A stretch of DNA of 64,000 bases from Gnetum montanum (GCA_015680685.1 MNCI01024940.1:4319-68318); one strand, 5' to 3'; shown: positions 23,734-36,587, numbered from the stretch's first letter. The notes: generated from the letters alone by a model not told the origin. Translations and numbers: made by a program.

Positions 23734-24233
23734 ATTGCTTAATTACTATTACTTAATCATTTTCTTAGTTAATTAATGATTCTCTCTCACCCTGAAACTC
23801 TTCTAAGTAAGCACACACAGTACGATCACTTTGAGCATGCATGTAACACTTGGTAACCCAGTAACAATTAGCGTAAGGTAATCCTAGTACTGTTGCACTG
23901 TTTCAGGATGTATACGGCAAGTGAGAACGGATACTGGTGTTAGGATCAGTTAGAGCCTAGTTAATGAGTAGTCAAATTAAATTAGTTTCTTAGTTATCTC
24001 TCTCCTCCATTATTAGCATCAGGACACAAAAACACATAAAAAGCATAAAAATCATATGCCTCAAGTTTACTTAACCATACAATCGTGACACACAAGTAAG
24101 CTTGGGAAGAGAATGATTAATGAACACATCCTTCTTCCATCAAGGCACATAAGCACTTACTCTTTAGAATTTGTCTAGATCGTGCGTGTATGCTTGTATT
24201 CGTATGGTTGAGCATAGGGATACCTTGCTGCTC
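23734..24233 (+). mobile_element. LTR 3' part, plus orientation
   Basis: Carries the family's U5-like sequence (CACTTGGTAACCCAGTAAC) and 3' end (GATCGTGCGTGTATGC, then TATGGTTGAGCATAGGG), ending GCTGCTCATC. It joins a minus-oriented LTR piece at a shared GCTCATCTTTATT. Confidence 0.65.
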
Positions 24234-24468
24234 ATCTTTATTACCATACACATTGCCATGCTTAGGTACAATAATTCTTGAATAAAGATCTGTACACTTA
24301 ATGAATCCTACTGTATGCACTCAGGAAAATATTCTAACTTTTAAATGGAAAAACTGCAAGAGCTCTACTACTACTATCAATTTATTCACTTAAGTGTAGT
24401 TGGTGAGTGTGTATTTATAGGCAAGAATAAATCTTGCATCAATTTGGCCTAGTTGATGTGGCCTCATT
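24234..24468 (-). mobile_element. LTR 5' part, minus orientation
   Basis: Corresponds to about 23,050-23,285 of the neighbouring copy (CTTGAATAAAGATCTGTACAC, TATTTATAGGCAAG), ending GCCTCATTC. Confidence 0.7.
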
Positions 24469-25944
24469 CATGCAACCATCTGCAACTCGTCATTTTGGAA
24501 ATGGACATACAAAGTTTGTAACAACTTTTAACTAAGTATTAATGAAATCATTCTTGGTGATTAAGTTGCTTTGTCTACTTTATTTCTGATGAGTGGCGAG
24601 GTACCCCTACACTCAACCATACAAAATGAGCATCGCACATGCGATCCAATCGAACTCTGCAGATGGCCTAGTTGTGGCACCTAGATAGTTAGCCTTAGGT
24701 CGCAGTTCACTGTCTTCCCATCTGGACTAGTTTTGCATATGTCACGTATGGTTTAATCTAGATGAGGTGTATGATGTGTTCTAATTCTAATGCTACTCCT
24801 AATGGCAGCGGAAAATAATATTAACTAATTCTAAGCTAAGAGGAAAAGGGTAAGAAAATATAATCTAGCCTAAGTGCGATGAGCAACCGATTTCTTGATC
24901 AACCATACACATCTTTGACTTCATGCATGACTGCCACTGGAACTACCAAGCATAGGCCTAGGTATGCCACTGGGATTACCAAGTGCAGACCCCAAATACG
25001 CCACTAGGTTACCAAGCGTAGATCCCCCTAGCTACACCACTGGGCTACCAAGTAGTCACACTTAAATGCTCGTAATCAAGTCGTACTCGTTCTGCTTCTA
25101 GGAGTTTAAGGGTAAGAAACTAATCGCGATGAGCAACCGATTCCTTAACTAGTCGTACACACCCGTGGATGCTCATAGTTAAGTCATACCCACACCGTGC
25201 TATGAAAGCAATAAATAACATTAATTAAATAACAAATAAATAAACTAAGTGAATGCTGCAATGATGAAGTAATCTCGATCTTTATTGCTGGTCATGAGCG
25301 TGTCCAAGTACGGCACACTTGAATAAAGACACTGTACAATCACATTCACCACACTGCGGGCAGACACGGGAAAAATTCTAACTGTAGAGGGATCAAACTG
25401 CTAGAGCTTCGCTACTTTAAAACTGGGATCCCCAAACAAGGGAGAGCTGCCTCTTATTTATAGACATAGCAGCGGACTGCGATATCATGTACGCGATATC
25501 GTAGGGAAGGACGCGATATCGTGTACGCGATATCGCGGGGGATGCGATATCGTGTGGGTTGCGATATCGCATACGCGATATTGCGGCTTGTGCGAACTGT
25601 GTCTCATCAATTTCTTTGCATTTAGAAATGTCTTCACTCACTTATTCTCTACGGTATTTGGAAGCTTTAGTGTGTAGTAATTTTAGAGTAGCAAGAGCAT
25701 AACTATGATCTCTCTTCAAGAGTTAAATATTAGGTTCTTAAAGATGTCACTTTCTAGTTATAACTTCAAGCAAAGAGGCTCCAAGTGAAAGCTAAAAAAT
25801 TACTTTATTTTCTAATGTATTAATTTATTTTATTTTAGAGACTTAATGATGGGAAGCTTTCAACTTCTATATCTATTTATTCATTATTTTTTATTGATAT
25901 GTTCTTTTATGTTTAAAGAGAATTTTCTCTTTCTCTTTATAAAA
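24469..25944. repeat. Duplicated LTR flank, copy B (split by a solo LTR)
   Basis: 24,469-24,586 and 25,610-25,944 together match 23,286-23,733. The solo LTR lies between them. Confidence 0.85.
24587..25609 (-). mobile_element. Solo LTR with 5-bp target-site duplication
   Basis: 1,023 bases from TGATGAG to CTCATCA, flanked on both sides by ATTTC (24,582-24,586 and 25,610-25,614). On the minus strand it has seven GATATCGC-type cores (25,475-25,590), a TATA box (25,455-25,462), the CTTTATTC/AATAAAG region and tandem GGTTACCAAG motifs. No internal sequence is present, as expected after LTR-LTR recombination. Confidence 0.95.
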
Positions 25945-27170
25945 AGATCCCTTATGAAGAAGTGAAAACCTATGAAGGTGCTTTTACGCAAAGGTAATGC
26001 CTAATCCTTGTCCTCCCTTAAAAGAGATTTTTCTAAAAACATTGGTTGTAAAGATGAAAACCTAAAATGACATCCTCAAAACTATTAGACTTTTTCTTTA
26101 CGAGGGATGTTCATACCCAAAATAATTGGAACATATGTACACCCGAAGATTTATAAAAGTTTATAACTTAGTGTTATCTAGTATAATCAAATCTATGACC
26201 TAGGGTTACTAGGTCAAGACCCCTACCACTAGGCTAACACCTCATTGTTATTAGGCTTTTTCTTTGAACTCTCCTTTTATTGATTTTATGTACTTTGAAT
26301 TCTTAAAATATTATTATTCATTTTTTGGATTCAACATCCAACAATTTTCTATAATTATATTAAATCCTTTTGCTATTTTAAGTTCAATCATAGATGTTGA
26401 AAGTAATATAAATGTAGCCAACAATAGGTGATTCAAGTGGTTAACCCAAGTAAATTTGATTTTTTATTCAATCTAATATTTGTCTAATGAATCTATTACT
26501 AGATTTAGTAGGTAATTATTCAAGAAAATCCATTGCTTCTTTTTCATTCTACAAGTTGCCTAATGATTTATATGAATATGTTACTCAGGGAATGTATAAA
26601 AGGTATGCCTTTGTGCAAATTCTAGGTTTATTTGTCTTGTTTCTTAAATTTTTTGAGTCATTTAAATATGGTTTGGAAAGATCAAGGATTTGATGCTATC
26701 TATGCATGTTATTTGTTAAAATTTTTACTATTGGTAGAATTTGTTGATTTGGCAATGGTTTTTAAGGCCCTTCATATTGATGTTTTCAATCATCATCATG
26801 CTCTATTAATTATTTAAAAGTGGAATTTCTATTTTAATTTATCATCTTCTATATTTCAAAAGATTCCTTGTTTTGTTGAATTGTCGAATCCTCCATTGAT
26901 TTCTGAAAATTTTTGAAAGGGATATTATTTCTTAAATTGAGCCAATCAAGCATTTTGAAATCCCAGCTACAATTAGTAATTTTTGTAAAATTCAATTTAT
27001 GATTGAGGTGGATCTTAATTTGCTAAAGCAAGAAATTCTTTTGCATGCTAGCAAAGTTGATTATGTGTAGAAGTTTGTTTATTACATTCTTTCAAGGTAA
27101 TGTTAGTATTGGCATCTAGAGGGATTTCTATTTCATCCTAGGAGATCTGGATTTTTGTTTCATACATCCC
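25945..27170. other. Unassigned AT-rich interval with one SINE
   Basis: Besides the SINE at 26,110-26,245, the plus-strand frames at 26,487-26,817 have no recognisable domain. Confidence 0.35.
26110..26245 (-). mobile_element. tRNA-derived SINE
   Basis: Minus strand: box A GTGTTAGCCTAGTGGTAGGG, a degenerate box B (AGATTTGATTATA), then the family body GGGTGTACATATGTTCC and AATTATTTTGGG. The same body follows tRNA-like heads at 33.7, 36.6 and 36.9 kb. Confidence 0.65.
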
Positions 27171-29915
27171 TGTCAAGCCCGCTTACAACAATTGTGGTGC
27201 ACAAGGCTGCACCACTTCCTATTACTATTTAGCACAAACAACAAATGCAAGTCAACAAGAACATGTTACCCATAGGAGGACTAAATCCTCAAGATAGTTT
27301 TACAAAGAATGGGCTTTGCCAACATCAACTACAACTGAACACAATACACGTTTCATTTCCAAAGGGTTTACAATAAGGGTTGTCTACCAGAGAACCCCAA
27401 CAAGGAAGTCCCTCTAGAGCCCCCAAAAGCTGAGAGAGAGTACATAAGATCATGCCCTTCTTACAAGAGGGAAGATATATATATTTAGGCTACATCAATG
27501 GCACGGCCTCACAAAGGAGGTTCCATGAATTTCATTAGGGTAACAACATTCTATCTTTGAAAACAAGCCCCAAGAGTTCACAAACATGGAACCACTACTA
27601 GGAATAAATCCCAAACATCAACTACTTTTAGATCACAACTAGGGAACAACTGTCTCAATAGCACCTATCTTATTATTTTAGGAATTGAAGAGGACATTCA
27701 TTGAAATGGAGAATGATCCCTCATAGGATTAGAGAATCACTAAGTAATATAGTGCTCAACCCTACTGTCCCACCAGAAAGGTGAGGACACTAACATGAAT
27801 TGACCTTACATCAGAGACATGGGATAATACATTAGGGAGAGAATGTGTGATACAGTAGTGTACATAAGGAACAAAGTACATGGGGAGATTTGGTAAGACA
27901 CAATTACCTTTTAGGCACAATGAGTTCCAATTCACAGAATCACACCATAGTCAACCAAGAACCAATAAGTCCCAAGCCATGAGAGCACATCATAGGTTTT
28001 AGAAAAATCATAAGCAACTAGTCTTGAGAGCACACCAACATGCACAAATCATTAGAAGCCCATAATCATGAGAGTATAGGCTCTAGTGTTTGGAGCACAT
28101 TCAAGCCCATCAAGCAAGGCCACCAAGAGAAGTCACAATTTTTGTAACTGTAACATCATTTATTCAAGGATGGACCACAATCCTAGTGTCTACAAAACTA
28201 CTCCACAATTACATCTAGCATGGAAGAGGAAGCCTAGGTGCTGATACCCAGAACTCAACTCTACTCCATAGCTAGACATCATAACATCATCTTCATTTGA
28301 ATTTTATTTTGCCATTTCAATTCACATGGCCATCATGAATCACCCACTATCAAGATTAAGCACATTAAACTAATTTGTTTGTATTTTGGGCTACATACCA
28401 TGATCGATCAATGGTGGATAATATTTCTACCAGTCTAGGCAGTGAAGAGGAGGTGCTTCAAAGACCAGTCTTGTCTCAAGAACGTTCACCAAAGGACACA
28501 TCATCAAGGCACACCAATATCACCTAGAATACATGGCATCAGTTTAAGAGCACCTTGGCCAAGGACATGCCCTGGCCTACTTATTACATCATTATATTAT
28601 GACTAAAGAAGTTTCCATGAGGTTTTTAGTATAGAATTACACGTCAAGGCACAAAGGCCATTTACAACATATAGAGAAGGCACTTTAAAAATGAGCACTA
28701 GGAAAACACCATACATCAAGCTTGGCCTTGCCATAGGGTGTGGCCTAGGCCTATAACAAGGAGGCAACTGATCCACATAGGGTAATAACATCTAGCACTT
28801 TTATGTGCATAAACTATCAAAATTGAGAGTATCACAAGGTTACCATTCACACACATGAGGTTAGAAATACATTTAGTGAGAATATACATGATATTTGGGA
28901 ATGCTACCTAGGCCTAGAAGGCTATAGGAAAAACTACCCAAGACCATCCTAAATTGAAAGGTTTAGGCCACCAGGGGCATACCAAGAAAGAACCATGATT
29001 TTTTAAGAAAAAACTATCTCTATCATGGAGCATACACGATCATCTGTCACACTACATCACTATCTCAAAATGTACATGATCAACCATCACATTGAGCTTA
29101 CTACACGACTACCATTGAATGAAAATGATTTGGAACATGAGTGCAACAATCAAATAAGGGAACACACCAACTTAGTATCCACCAGCTACCACAATGGCAC
29201 CTCAAGGCATTGGCCACTCTTGAGCCATCAGTATCTAGCATGGCCAAGGATACGATTTCATGCCATCTGCTAACCCAATGTCTGTAGGGTCTAAGAAGAA
29301 TCACCATCCTCTATTAGTGCTCCCTCAGCACAAAGAGGAAAAAAAATCATGATGTACCTAACGATTCATCACAACCAAGGTATTGATAAATCCACAACCC
29401 ACTGTTGGGATTCTAAGACCAAATAATCAATTCATGAAGGTCTCAAGAGCTCATATCTTCTCGATAGACATAGTGCTCACAAAATTAACTGAGGTCACCA
29501 CTGGCCGCATCTTTGTACCTGTTCTTCCTATAAAGACTAAGACAAAAGCTTAGAAATAAAGAAGTTAGTAGGAACATGATCAACACATTAGCCTCATATA
29601 CACCCATCAAGCATGATCATATAACTGAGTAATATCACACTTGCAACATCATAAAGAGTAAGACCTTAGCAACATGCATAGAGATTAATCATGAAAAACA
29701 TTGATAGGTCCATTAGATAAACTTAGACAAATGAATTCATCATGAGGCACATCCAAAGAGAGTTAAGACACTCTCAGAATTCCAAGATTCACATACAAGA
29801 ATCACTCCCAGCCACTGACATTGGCTCCAACTAGGATCAAAATCTTAACACAATCATAAGAGGCATGGGCAATAGAGAATTATTATCTCAACTCAAAAAT
29901 GAGGTGGAAGAACAA
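27171..29915. other. Unassigned interval, no gene seen
   Basis: 2.7 kb of moderately A/C-rich sequence on the plus strand without long frames, recognisable domains, terminal repeats or similarity to other parts of the window. It may be a decayed mobile element, but nothing supports a class. Confidence 0.4.
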
Positions 29916-30252
29916 GTTTTAGCCAACAATAGGTCTTCATAAAACTAATTCTTGCTACAACAAGCAACATTAAGAATGATGCATTCATAAGAAGGACTCC
30001 TAAAAAAAAGATGTGGTCTCAACACGAACCAACAATAGGATGATCCACATTAGAAGTCTTCAAATTAATATGGCCAAAGAAATGTCACCAATAAAAAGAG
30101 TGATGCCATAGATCCAAGAATAACACAAAGATCAACAAGGGAGAATAACTTGCAAAAGATCAACAACAAGGGCAACTGTGCCTCATGCACAATAAGTTGT
30201 CAAAAAAAGACAACAAACATTTGGCTTTGGGATGGCACAAACAACCTCAAAA
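29916..30252. repeat. Duplicated segment (partner 455-805)
   Basis: Same sequence as 455-805. It ends at CCTCAAAAGGA, where it meets the root-cap block. AAAGGA is shared with the start of the partner block near 6,110. Confidence 0.85.
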
Positions 30253-30269
30253 GGAATGGTGAAAAAGAA

Positions 30270-31179
30270 CTTAGATAACTAACCTGTACAGTAGGTTAAC
30301 CATGGTGATGCCCATGTAGCCACCGGATCATCTAGGAGGGCAATAGGGACACCATGAAAGGTGATCTGGAGGTGATCCACCTTCTCATCCTAGGTGGTGT
30401 GGGCAATGGCGACGATGAGGACATGGCTGGAATGCATGATTGCAAGCACCTGCACCCAGGTGAAGTCACAGTTCCAATTCACATATGGGACGTTGATCAT
30501 GTGCATGTTGACGTAGAAGCTGTGATGCAAAGGAGTCATCGGTGGCGCCCCATGAAAGTAGAAGTCATCCATCGGTGGCGCCCCATGAAAGTAGAAGTCA
30601 TCCATCGGTGCCAACAAAGCACGGGCAGCCCAGCACGTAGCACCAACACGATGCCTTGAATTTTATGCAATTCACATAACATGCCTTGGAATAGGGATAC
30701 ACGGGTTTTTGACCAAGGCATTCCTTTGGACAGTAAAGCATCTTCCAATTCGCATATGGGATGTTGATCATGCACATGTTGATGTAGAAGCTGTGATGCA
30801 AAGGAGTCATCGGCGGCGCCCCATGAAAGTAGAAGTCATCCATCGGTGCCAACAAAGCACGGGCAGCCCAGCACGTAGCACCAACACGACACCTTGAATT
30901 TTATGCAATTCACATAACATGCCTTGGAATAGGGATACATGGGTTTTCGACCAAGGCATTCCTTTGGACAGTAAAGTGTCTTTAGAAAACATTTCCCTAT
31001 GGTTAGGAATACCGTGGATTCTCTTGCTTTTACTCCTCTGCCTCCTGCTCCTATAGTTTTGTGAAATGAGTTTGAATAGCTAAATTCTTTTCTTCTGTGA
31101 CTAATGATCCTGCCAAGAGAATCAGGTCGAGCATTAGAATAGCTTGGGAGATTGCAGAAAAAGAAGAAGAAGAAACCAT
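30270..31179 (-). pseudogene. Root-cap / LEA-related protein, decayed copy 2 (exon 1 only)
   Basis: From ATG at 31,179 a signal-peptide-like start (MVSSSSFSAISQAILML) runs to the same THFTKL-stop as copy 1. Shifted frames give LYCPKECLGQKPVYPYSKAC, YVNCIKFKASC and FVGTDG, then NCDFTWVQVLAIMHSSHVL, matching the Cys-rich and Root_cap regions. The splice donor ACAG|GTTAGT is kept near 30,287, but exon 2 is missing because the block joins unrelated duplicated DNA at 30,252. A 271-bp stretch is tandemly duplicated within the exon, and a 33-bp piece again within that. Non-functional. Confidence 0.75.
30474..30983. repeat. 271-bp tandem duplication with nested 33-bp repeat
   Basis: CCAATTCACATATGGGACG at 30,474 recurs as CCAATTCGCATATGGGATG at 30,745. 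Inside unit 1, GGCGCCCCATGAAAGTAGAA and its continuation occur twice, 33 bases apart. Copy 1 of the gene has neither. Confidence 0.9.
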
Positions 31180-32392
31180 TAATGTGTAATGGTTTTGTGA
31201 GTGAGTGTTTTCAGGTTTAGTATTGAAATGATAAGTGAGATTTATTTATATAGTGGGTAGGTTTTCTGTTGGTATCAGAAGTGAGGTGAAAGTCTAGGTG
31301 CAATGTGTGAAGAATTCACCAGATTTGTTTGACGGTCATGGCTTCTTTGCCGGCTCTTTATTGTGCTTGTTGCGCGTTGCCGCATCCAATTGTTTATGCA
31401 TTGTGGTTGTAGGCAGGGCCTATGATTTCAAAAGTTGGCACAAGGAGAATATTTTTGTGTTAAAATGGAGACATCCTCAAGTGTGATTCGTGGAGAGCTG
31501 TGCTTGTTTTATTGGCATAAATGAACAGTTTTGTATGTTGTAATTTCGTTTTCATTAATGAAGTGAAACTTTTGGAATGGTCCTGTCATAAATGATAGTC
31601 CAAGGTTAATATTATTTATAATTGGTTTTTATTTCTTGTTATTTGTGTTAGGTTGTTAAGTAAAAGGTTTTCAAAGTATAGGTTCTTAAAGTATTGCTAG
31701 ATTCTTTTGTAATAATTGTCTTTACATGTACTCATAGTCATCCTTTTGGGGTTCTAATATTATCATTATTTTAGACTTTTTTAACAAAATAGTATTTATT
31801 ATTTACAGTTTGTTTAATCGTACTTAATCACTTTTTTCATGTTTTTTATTTTTAATATTCCTATTAATTGCTCTTGTATAGCTACAATTTAGCATCAATC
31901 TTCTTTCAACATCATCAAACAATCTAAGAAAATAAATCATGAAAAATAAAGAGAGATTATATAAATTGACCAAGCAACAAAAAAAAAATTATTTAAACTT
32001 ATTTTTTTAACATTATAATACTGTTTCAAATAGTAATCTTACCACAGAAAATAAACAACTGAAATATAAATGCATCAGTTCTTTTTTCTGTATGTGATGT
32101 TTTGTCCATTGCCTCAATGGTTTGCAATATGAAAAGTGACAAACAATGACAAGTGAAGGGAAGTAATCAAAGACTAAAATAACATAGGTCAGTAATATGA
32201 AAATAAAAATAAGATTAGACTATTAGAATTAAGCTTAAGACCTTTCATTTTATAAAGAGCAATGGTGGGTCCTTTTTAAAAAACTATAGGAGATAGAAGG
32301 GGATTTGGACACCCCTTAGATCATTTTTTTTAACATTCTTAAGAAATTTATTTCTAAATCTATAATTTAGTGTTTTATAATAGGGATCATCA

Positions 32393-32460
32393 TTTGGAGT
32401 GATGCTAAGGTGCACATTTCTCAAGTTAAATACTTGGGTTCGATCCTAGCCCCAACCACT
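32393..32460 (+). mobile_element. tRNA-like SINE head, copy 2
   Basis: Same as 7,948-8,015, duplicated with its host segment. Box B GGTTCGATCCT is intact. Confidence 0.4.
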
Positions 32461-32861
32461 TGAAGAGGTTAGGCTTTCACTCATCTATTGACCCTCGTAA
32501 GATCCAGCTTAATGGAAACTTTTACCAAGCCAAGACTTTTATGACTAACCTAATCAAAATTTAAATATACTTTCTATTCCATAAACTCGCTCCAAGAAAA
32601 ATATATAGTGAAACTACAAAATTTTTACTTAAGTCCATGAAGACCCCATTTTGAATATATCAAAAAGAGCAAATTTCCTTTTATAAAATTTTTTTACTCC
32701 ATAACTCAACATTATGCATTGGAATTGAACATATGACTTAGGGTTTCCATACCAAAGCTCTTACCCTTAAGCTAGTATATTAGAATATTAAGTTATGAAA
32801 GTAAGAACAATCAAAATTGTAGCAAATTTTTTTTTATTAACTTTAATGTTATGATATTCTT

Positions 32862-33730
32862 GTTGATTTTTAGTAGAACTTTCGATTTGATTGAAGTGAA
32901 AAGACTAAATAGATGGATAATAGTTATTTCCGAGTGTAGGATTTTACTATATGCAAATTTTGTTTGTTTTAAGCTTTAGATTTCTTTTCTTTGCTAGGAC
33001 TAAATTTTAGCTTAGTAGCATCTTGCTAATCTTAGGGGAACTTAATCAAATGTTAAAACTAGATTGCATAAAAATATTTTCTAGAATTTGGTTCTTAGGA
33101 ATGTGACCTTCACTACTACTTGTAATTGATTGATAATGGCAACTGTGAGTTATGGTATTCTGGTCATCATTATTGCAACCCCAATCTAATTAGCAATGGT
33201 TGTTGCCCTTTAATATTTTTAATTTCAAAATAATTTTAGAAATATCATGACTCATGATTCATGGTCTATTCAAAGTTAACTTAATACATGAATTTTCAAG
33301 AGTTAGAGCATAGCTACAAATACCATTTTGAACTTGTGACTAGTGATGGCACTCATAGGCATACAAAAATCTATTAAATTAAGACATACATAGTGCCCAA
33401 CTAGAATTCCCTAAGGCTAATGCTTGAGGCCATTGATATTCAATACTAAATTCTGTCCTATAATATATTGAAATTTTAAGCTCAAAAGGTTAATATATTG
33501 AAATGTTGAGGTTTCTTATTAGTATGTTTACTTTATTTTTTCTTTAATTTCTTTTCTTTTGTATCTCCTTTTAGAGTATACTAGAGTTTATTTTTTCTAT
33601 TGTTCATTTCGCATGGTAGAAATAAAAGTATGCATTTTATATATAACTAGTTATACCATTCGTGATTAATTATATTGATGATGGTTATTTAAAAATTATT
33701 ATTCTTCATTTTAAATTGTGATACTAACAA
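32862..33730. other. Unassigned AT-rich interval
   Basis: No gene, repeat family or signal recognised. Confidence 0.4.
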
Positions 33731-33732
33731 TG

Positions 33733-33880
33733 AGCTATTAGCCCAATAGTAAGACTCTTGATTTGAAAGCTCCAAATCATGGGTTCGATTCTAGTGGGCA
33801 ATGCTTAGCAATAAAATTATGTTTGGACTATATATCTTGAGGTGTACCTATATTACAATTATTTTAAGGTTCCAACACCA
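33733..33880 (+). mobile_element. tRNA-derived SINE
   Basis: Box A TATTAGCCCAATAGTAAGAC and box B GGTTCGATTCT are 45 bases apart, followed by the body GAGGTGTACCTATATTAC, AATTATTTTAAGG and TTCCAACACC. Confidence 0.7.
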
Positions 33881-34189
33881 CCTCCTAGATGATTGTCAAA
33901 CAAAATTCTACTTGGACCTACACATAGAGTCATTAGGTAGGTCAATAAGTATATTGTCTCTATGAGTATAAACTATCCTAGGATAGTTAAACTTGTAGGT
34001 TGTGAGCATAGGTGGAAGGCTAGGCTAAGCTATGGATTCTAATAAAAAAGTAACATGTATGAGTGTTTATAAAAGGATAGGGTTGCAAGGTTTATTTCTC
34101 TGCATCAAAATTAATATTTGTGACATTTTTATCACTTTCACTTATTGCTTGGTTAAGAGAGTGTAATTTCATAAGTTGTTCTAATTCTA
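33881..34189. other. Unassigned interval
   Basis: Nothing recognisable. Confidence 0.35.
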
Positions 34190-34440
34190 GTAGTAGCTCC
34201 TTCATACATATCTAAAATCACTTTAATATATTAATCAGTGATGTATTTCCTTTGCAAATCCCACTAAACAATATCTCTAAGTAATCTTTCATATGATTCT
34301 TCTAAGTCAATGAAGATCATATGTGGATTTTCTTTAATTTTTTTTAAATTTCTCCATTAATTGTCATATTAAGAAAATAGCATCTATAGTTATATCTTCC
34401 AAACATGAATCCAAATTGATTTTTTGATTCAAAAAAGGCT
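34190..34440 (-). mobile_element. LINE reverse transcriptase fragment
   Basis: Minus strand reads NQFGFMFGR, then in shifted frames HMIFIDLEESYERLLRDIV and YIKVILDMYEGATT. These match the order of the plant RTE-like LINE RT block (QFGFMPGR, then FIDLEKAYDRVPR, then YI.VI.DMYEGA). Frameshifted and truncated. Confidence 0.75.
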
Positions 34441-35567
34441 ATGCAAGTGTGTTAACACCAAGCTACTACAAACACTAGTAAAGTCTCTTCTACAAATGTT
34501 GTAGATGCTACAGAGGTTTTTTCTACAAATGCTTCAACAATTGGCCCACCCTTTTCTTTTACTATTGTTCAACAGAATGTAGCTTTGAGAAAGATTCTAG
34601 TTAAATCAATTGCAAAAACTTATTTAATGAGTAAGGAGAAACAAATATTTTTTCCTAAAGTCTCATAGAAACTTCTTGTTGATTCAAATGGTTTCCAAAT
34701 GGTTCTCCATAATAAAAAAAAAACATTGAAAAAGTCTATTTATTGGTGATTGCATGTCAAATCTTCAAAATGGATAACATGTTCAAAATATTTTAGCTCC
34801 TAATAATTAGTTTGCAACTATTGGTTAAGAAATGAAGATAATATCTTTTGATAATGTTGATTTTATTGACAAGTTGGGGGCCTCCTCACCCTTCACCTAA
34901 TGTTAATCTTTCAAGATTGATGTTAAGGATGGAAACTTGAAAAGACATCCCCAAAAATGTTAGGCTTTTTCTTTTGTATATTTGGTGTTTTTTCTCTTTG
35001 CAGTACTCCTTTGCTTTTTTCTTCTAACTTTTTATTTTATATATATATATTTTGTGGTTTGACACCCAAGTGTTCAACTCATTATCTTGTAAGGTAGGAG
35101 GTTGCCAGTTCAAGTTGTATTTATGACATCCTTATATCCTTCTAAAATCCTATGTTAGTTATATATCTTCGGCTTTAGTTCTTTTGGGTTGTGATATTTC
35201 TTCACCCCTTCCTCTTTCTCCACCTTCATTGAAAAAACATCAGATATACTAGAGAAAATTTAGATAGTCAACTTATTTTGGTTTTGATAATTTTTATTTG
35301 TATCCTTTCTGAACCACCAAGGCATTTCCTATAGACATAGTTAGTGAAATAGGCCTCATTTTGAAGTTCATTTAGATGCAAAGGTTGTAAATATAGATGA
35401 TAACCTATAAGAAATTTAAAACTAGTACAATGCAAGTTACATTCGTTACCCAACAAATTACACATACCTCGATAGCTTTACAAATTTATTCCCAATAGAT
35501 ACTAATGCTTTAACCATAATTAATCTATCATTGTTGAGCTATTGAGTATTATATACATTTGACTATC
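34441..35567. other. Unassigned AT-rich interval
   Basis: No supported gene. A short minus-strand frame near 35,268-35,465 has no recognisable motif. Confidence 0.4.
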
Positions 35568-36587
35568 TGATGAGTGGTGAGGTACCCCTACACTCAACCA
35601 TATGAAACGAGCGTAGCACGCGCGATCCGGTTGAACTCCGCAGACTAAATGCCTAAACACTGTAAGGAACACTTGGGGTTAATTAATCATTGTCTTCCCA
35701 GACTTACTTGTTTTTTTCATGGTGTATGGTTAAGTAAGTCCAAGGTATATGATTTTTTTGATCTTTTACAATTTATCTCCTATGCTTAAGGGTGAAGGAT
35801 TGAGAGACTAAAACTAACTCTAACTACAACACTAAGTCCTAGCATCAGCATCCATTCCCACCCCCCGTACATACCCTAAACTATGCAACTGTGGCTACCA
35901 AAAGCTAATCGTTATTGGGATTACCACACGTAACGCACATGCTCGAAGTGGTCGTACTGAGGCACCTAGTTAGCCTAAGTGTGATAAGCAGCCAATTCCT
36001 TGGCTAGCCGTACACACCCGTGGGTGCTCATAGCCAAGTCATACTTATCCCACGTTCTAGCCTAATGCGATGAGTAGCCAATTCCTTGACTAGCCATACA
36101 CATTGGACTACCACTGGGATTATCAAGCACAGATCCTGGAATACGCTACTAGGTTACCAAGCAGTCACAATGCTCGCAATCAAGTTGTACCCTCGCATTG
36201 CGACGAGCAGCCGATTCCTTGACTAGCTGTACACATCTGTAGATGCTTGTAATGAAGTTGTACTCATGCACACTAACAACAAGTAATAAATAACAATAAA
36301 TAAAACCATGTACTGCAAGGTTCATCCAATCAAGTTTGTCTTTATTGTCGTACACAACTTGTGTTCAGGTTACAAAGTTGCTCGAATAAAGAGCCGTTCA
36401 CTCTAGGACTCCTACTGCGGGCACATGGGAAATTAATCTAACTCTGGAGTGTTCAAACTGCTAGAGCTTTGCTACTTCTATCCAGGATTGGAAAATGAAG
36501 GGAGTGCTGCCTCTTATTTATAGATTTGGCGGCGGACCACGATATTGCGTACGCGATATCGCGGCTTGTGCAATTCGCGTCTCATCA
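35568..36587 (-). mobile_element. Solo LTR with 5-bp target-site duplication
   Basis: 1,020 bases, TGATGAG to CTCATCA, flanked by CTATC on both sides (35,563-35,567 and 36,588-36,592). Same family as the LTRs at 24.6 and 43.5 kb, but with only two palindrome cores (about 36,539-36,562). TATA on the minus strand at 36,515-36,522. Confidence 0.95.

Larger units (their letters stand above)
30253..32861. repeat. Segmental duplication, copy 2 (partner 6,112-8,418)
   Basis: Collinear with 6,112-8,418, longer because of internal tandem duplications in the exon. It carries exon 1, promoter and upstream DNA but no exon 2. Confidence 0.9.

Noticed and set aside
33733-33805. Functional tRNA gene
   Set aside because: Box A and box B are good, but the arms do not pair into a cloverleaf by eye, and the sequence continues into a body shared with other SINE copies.
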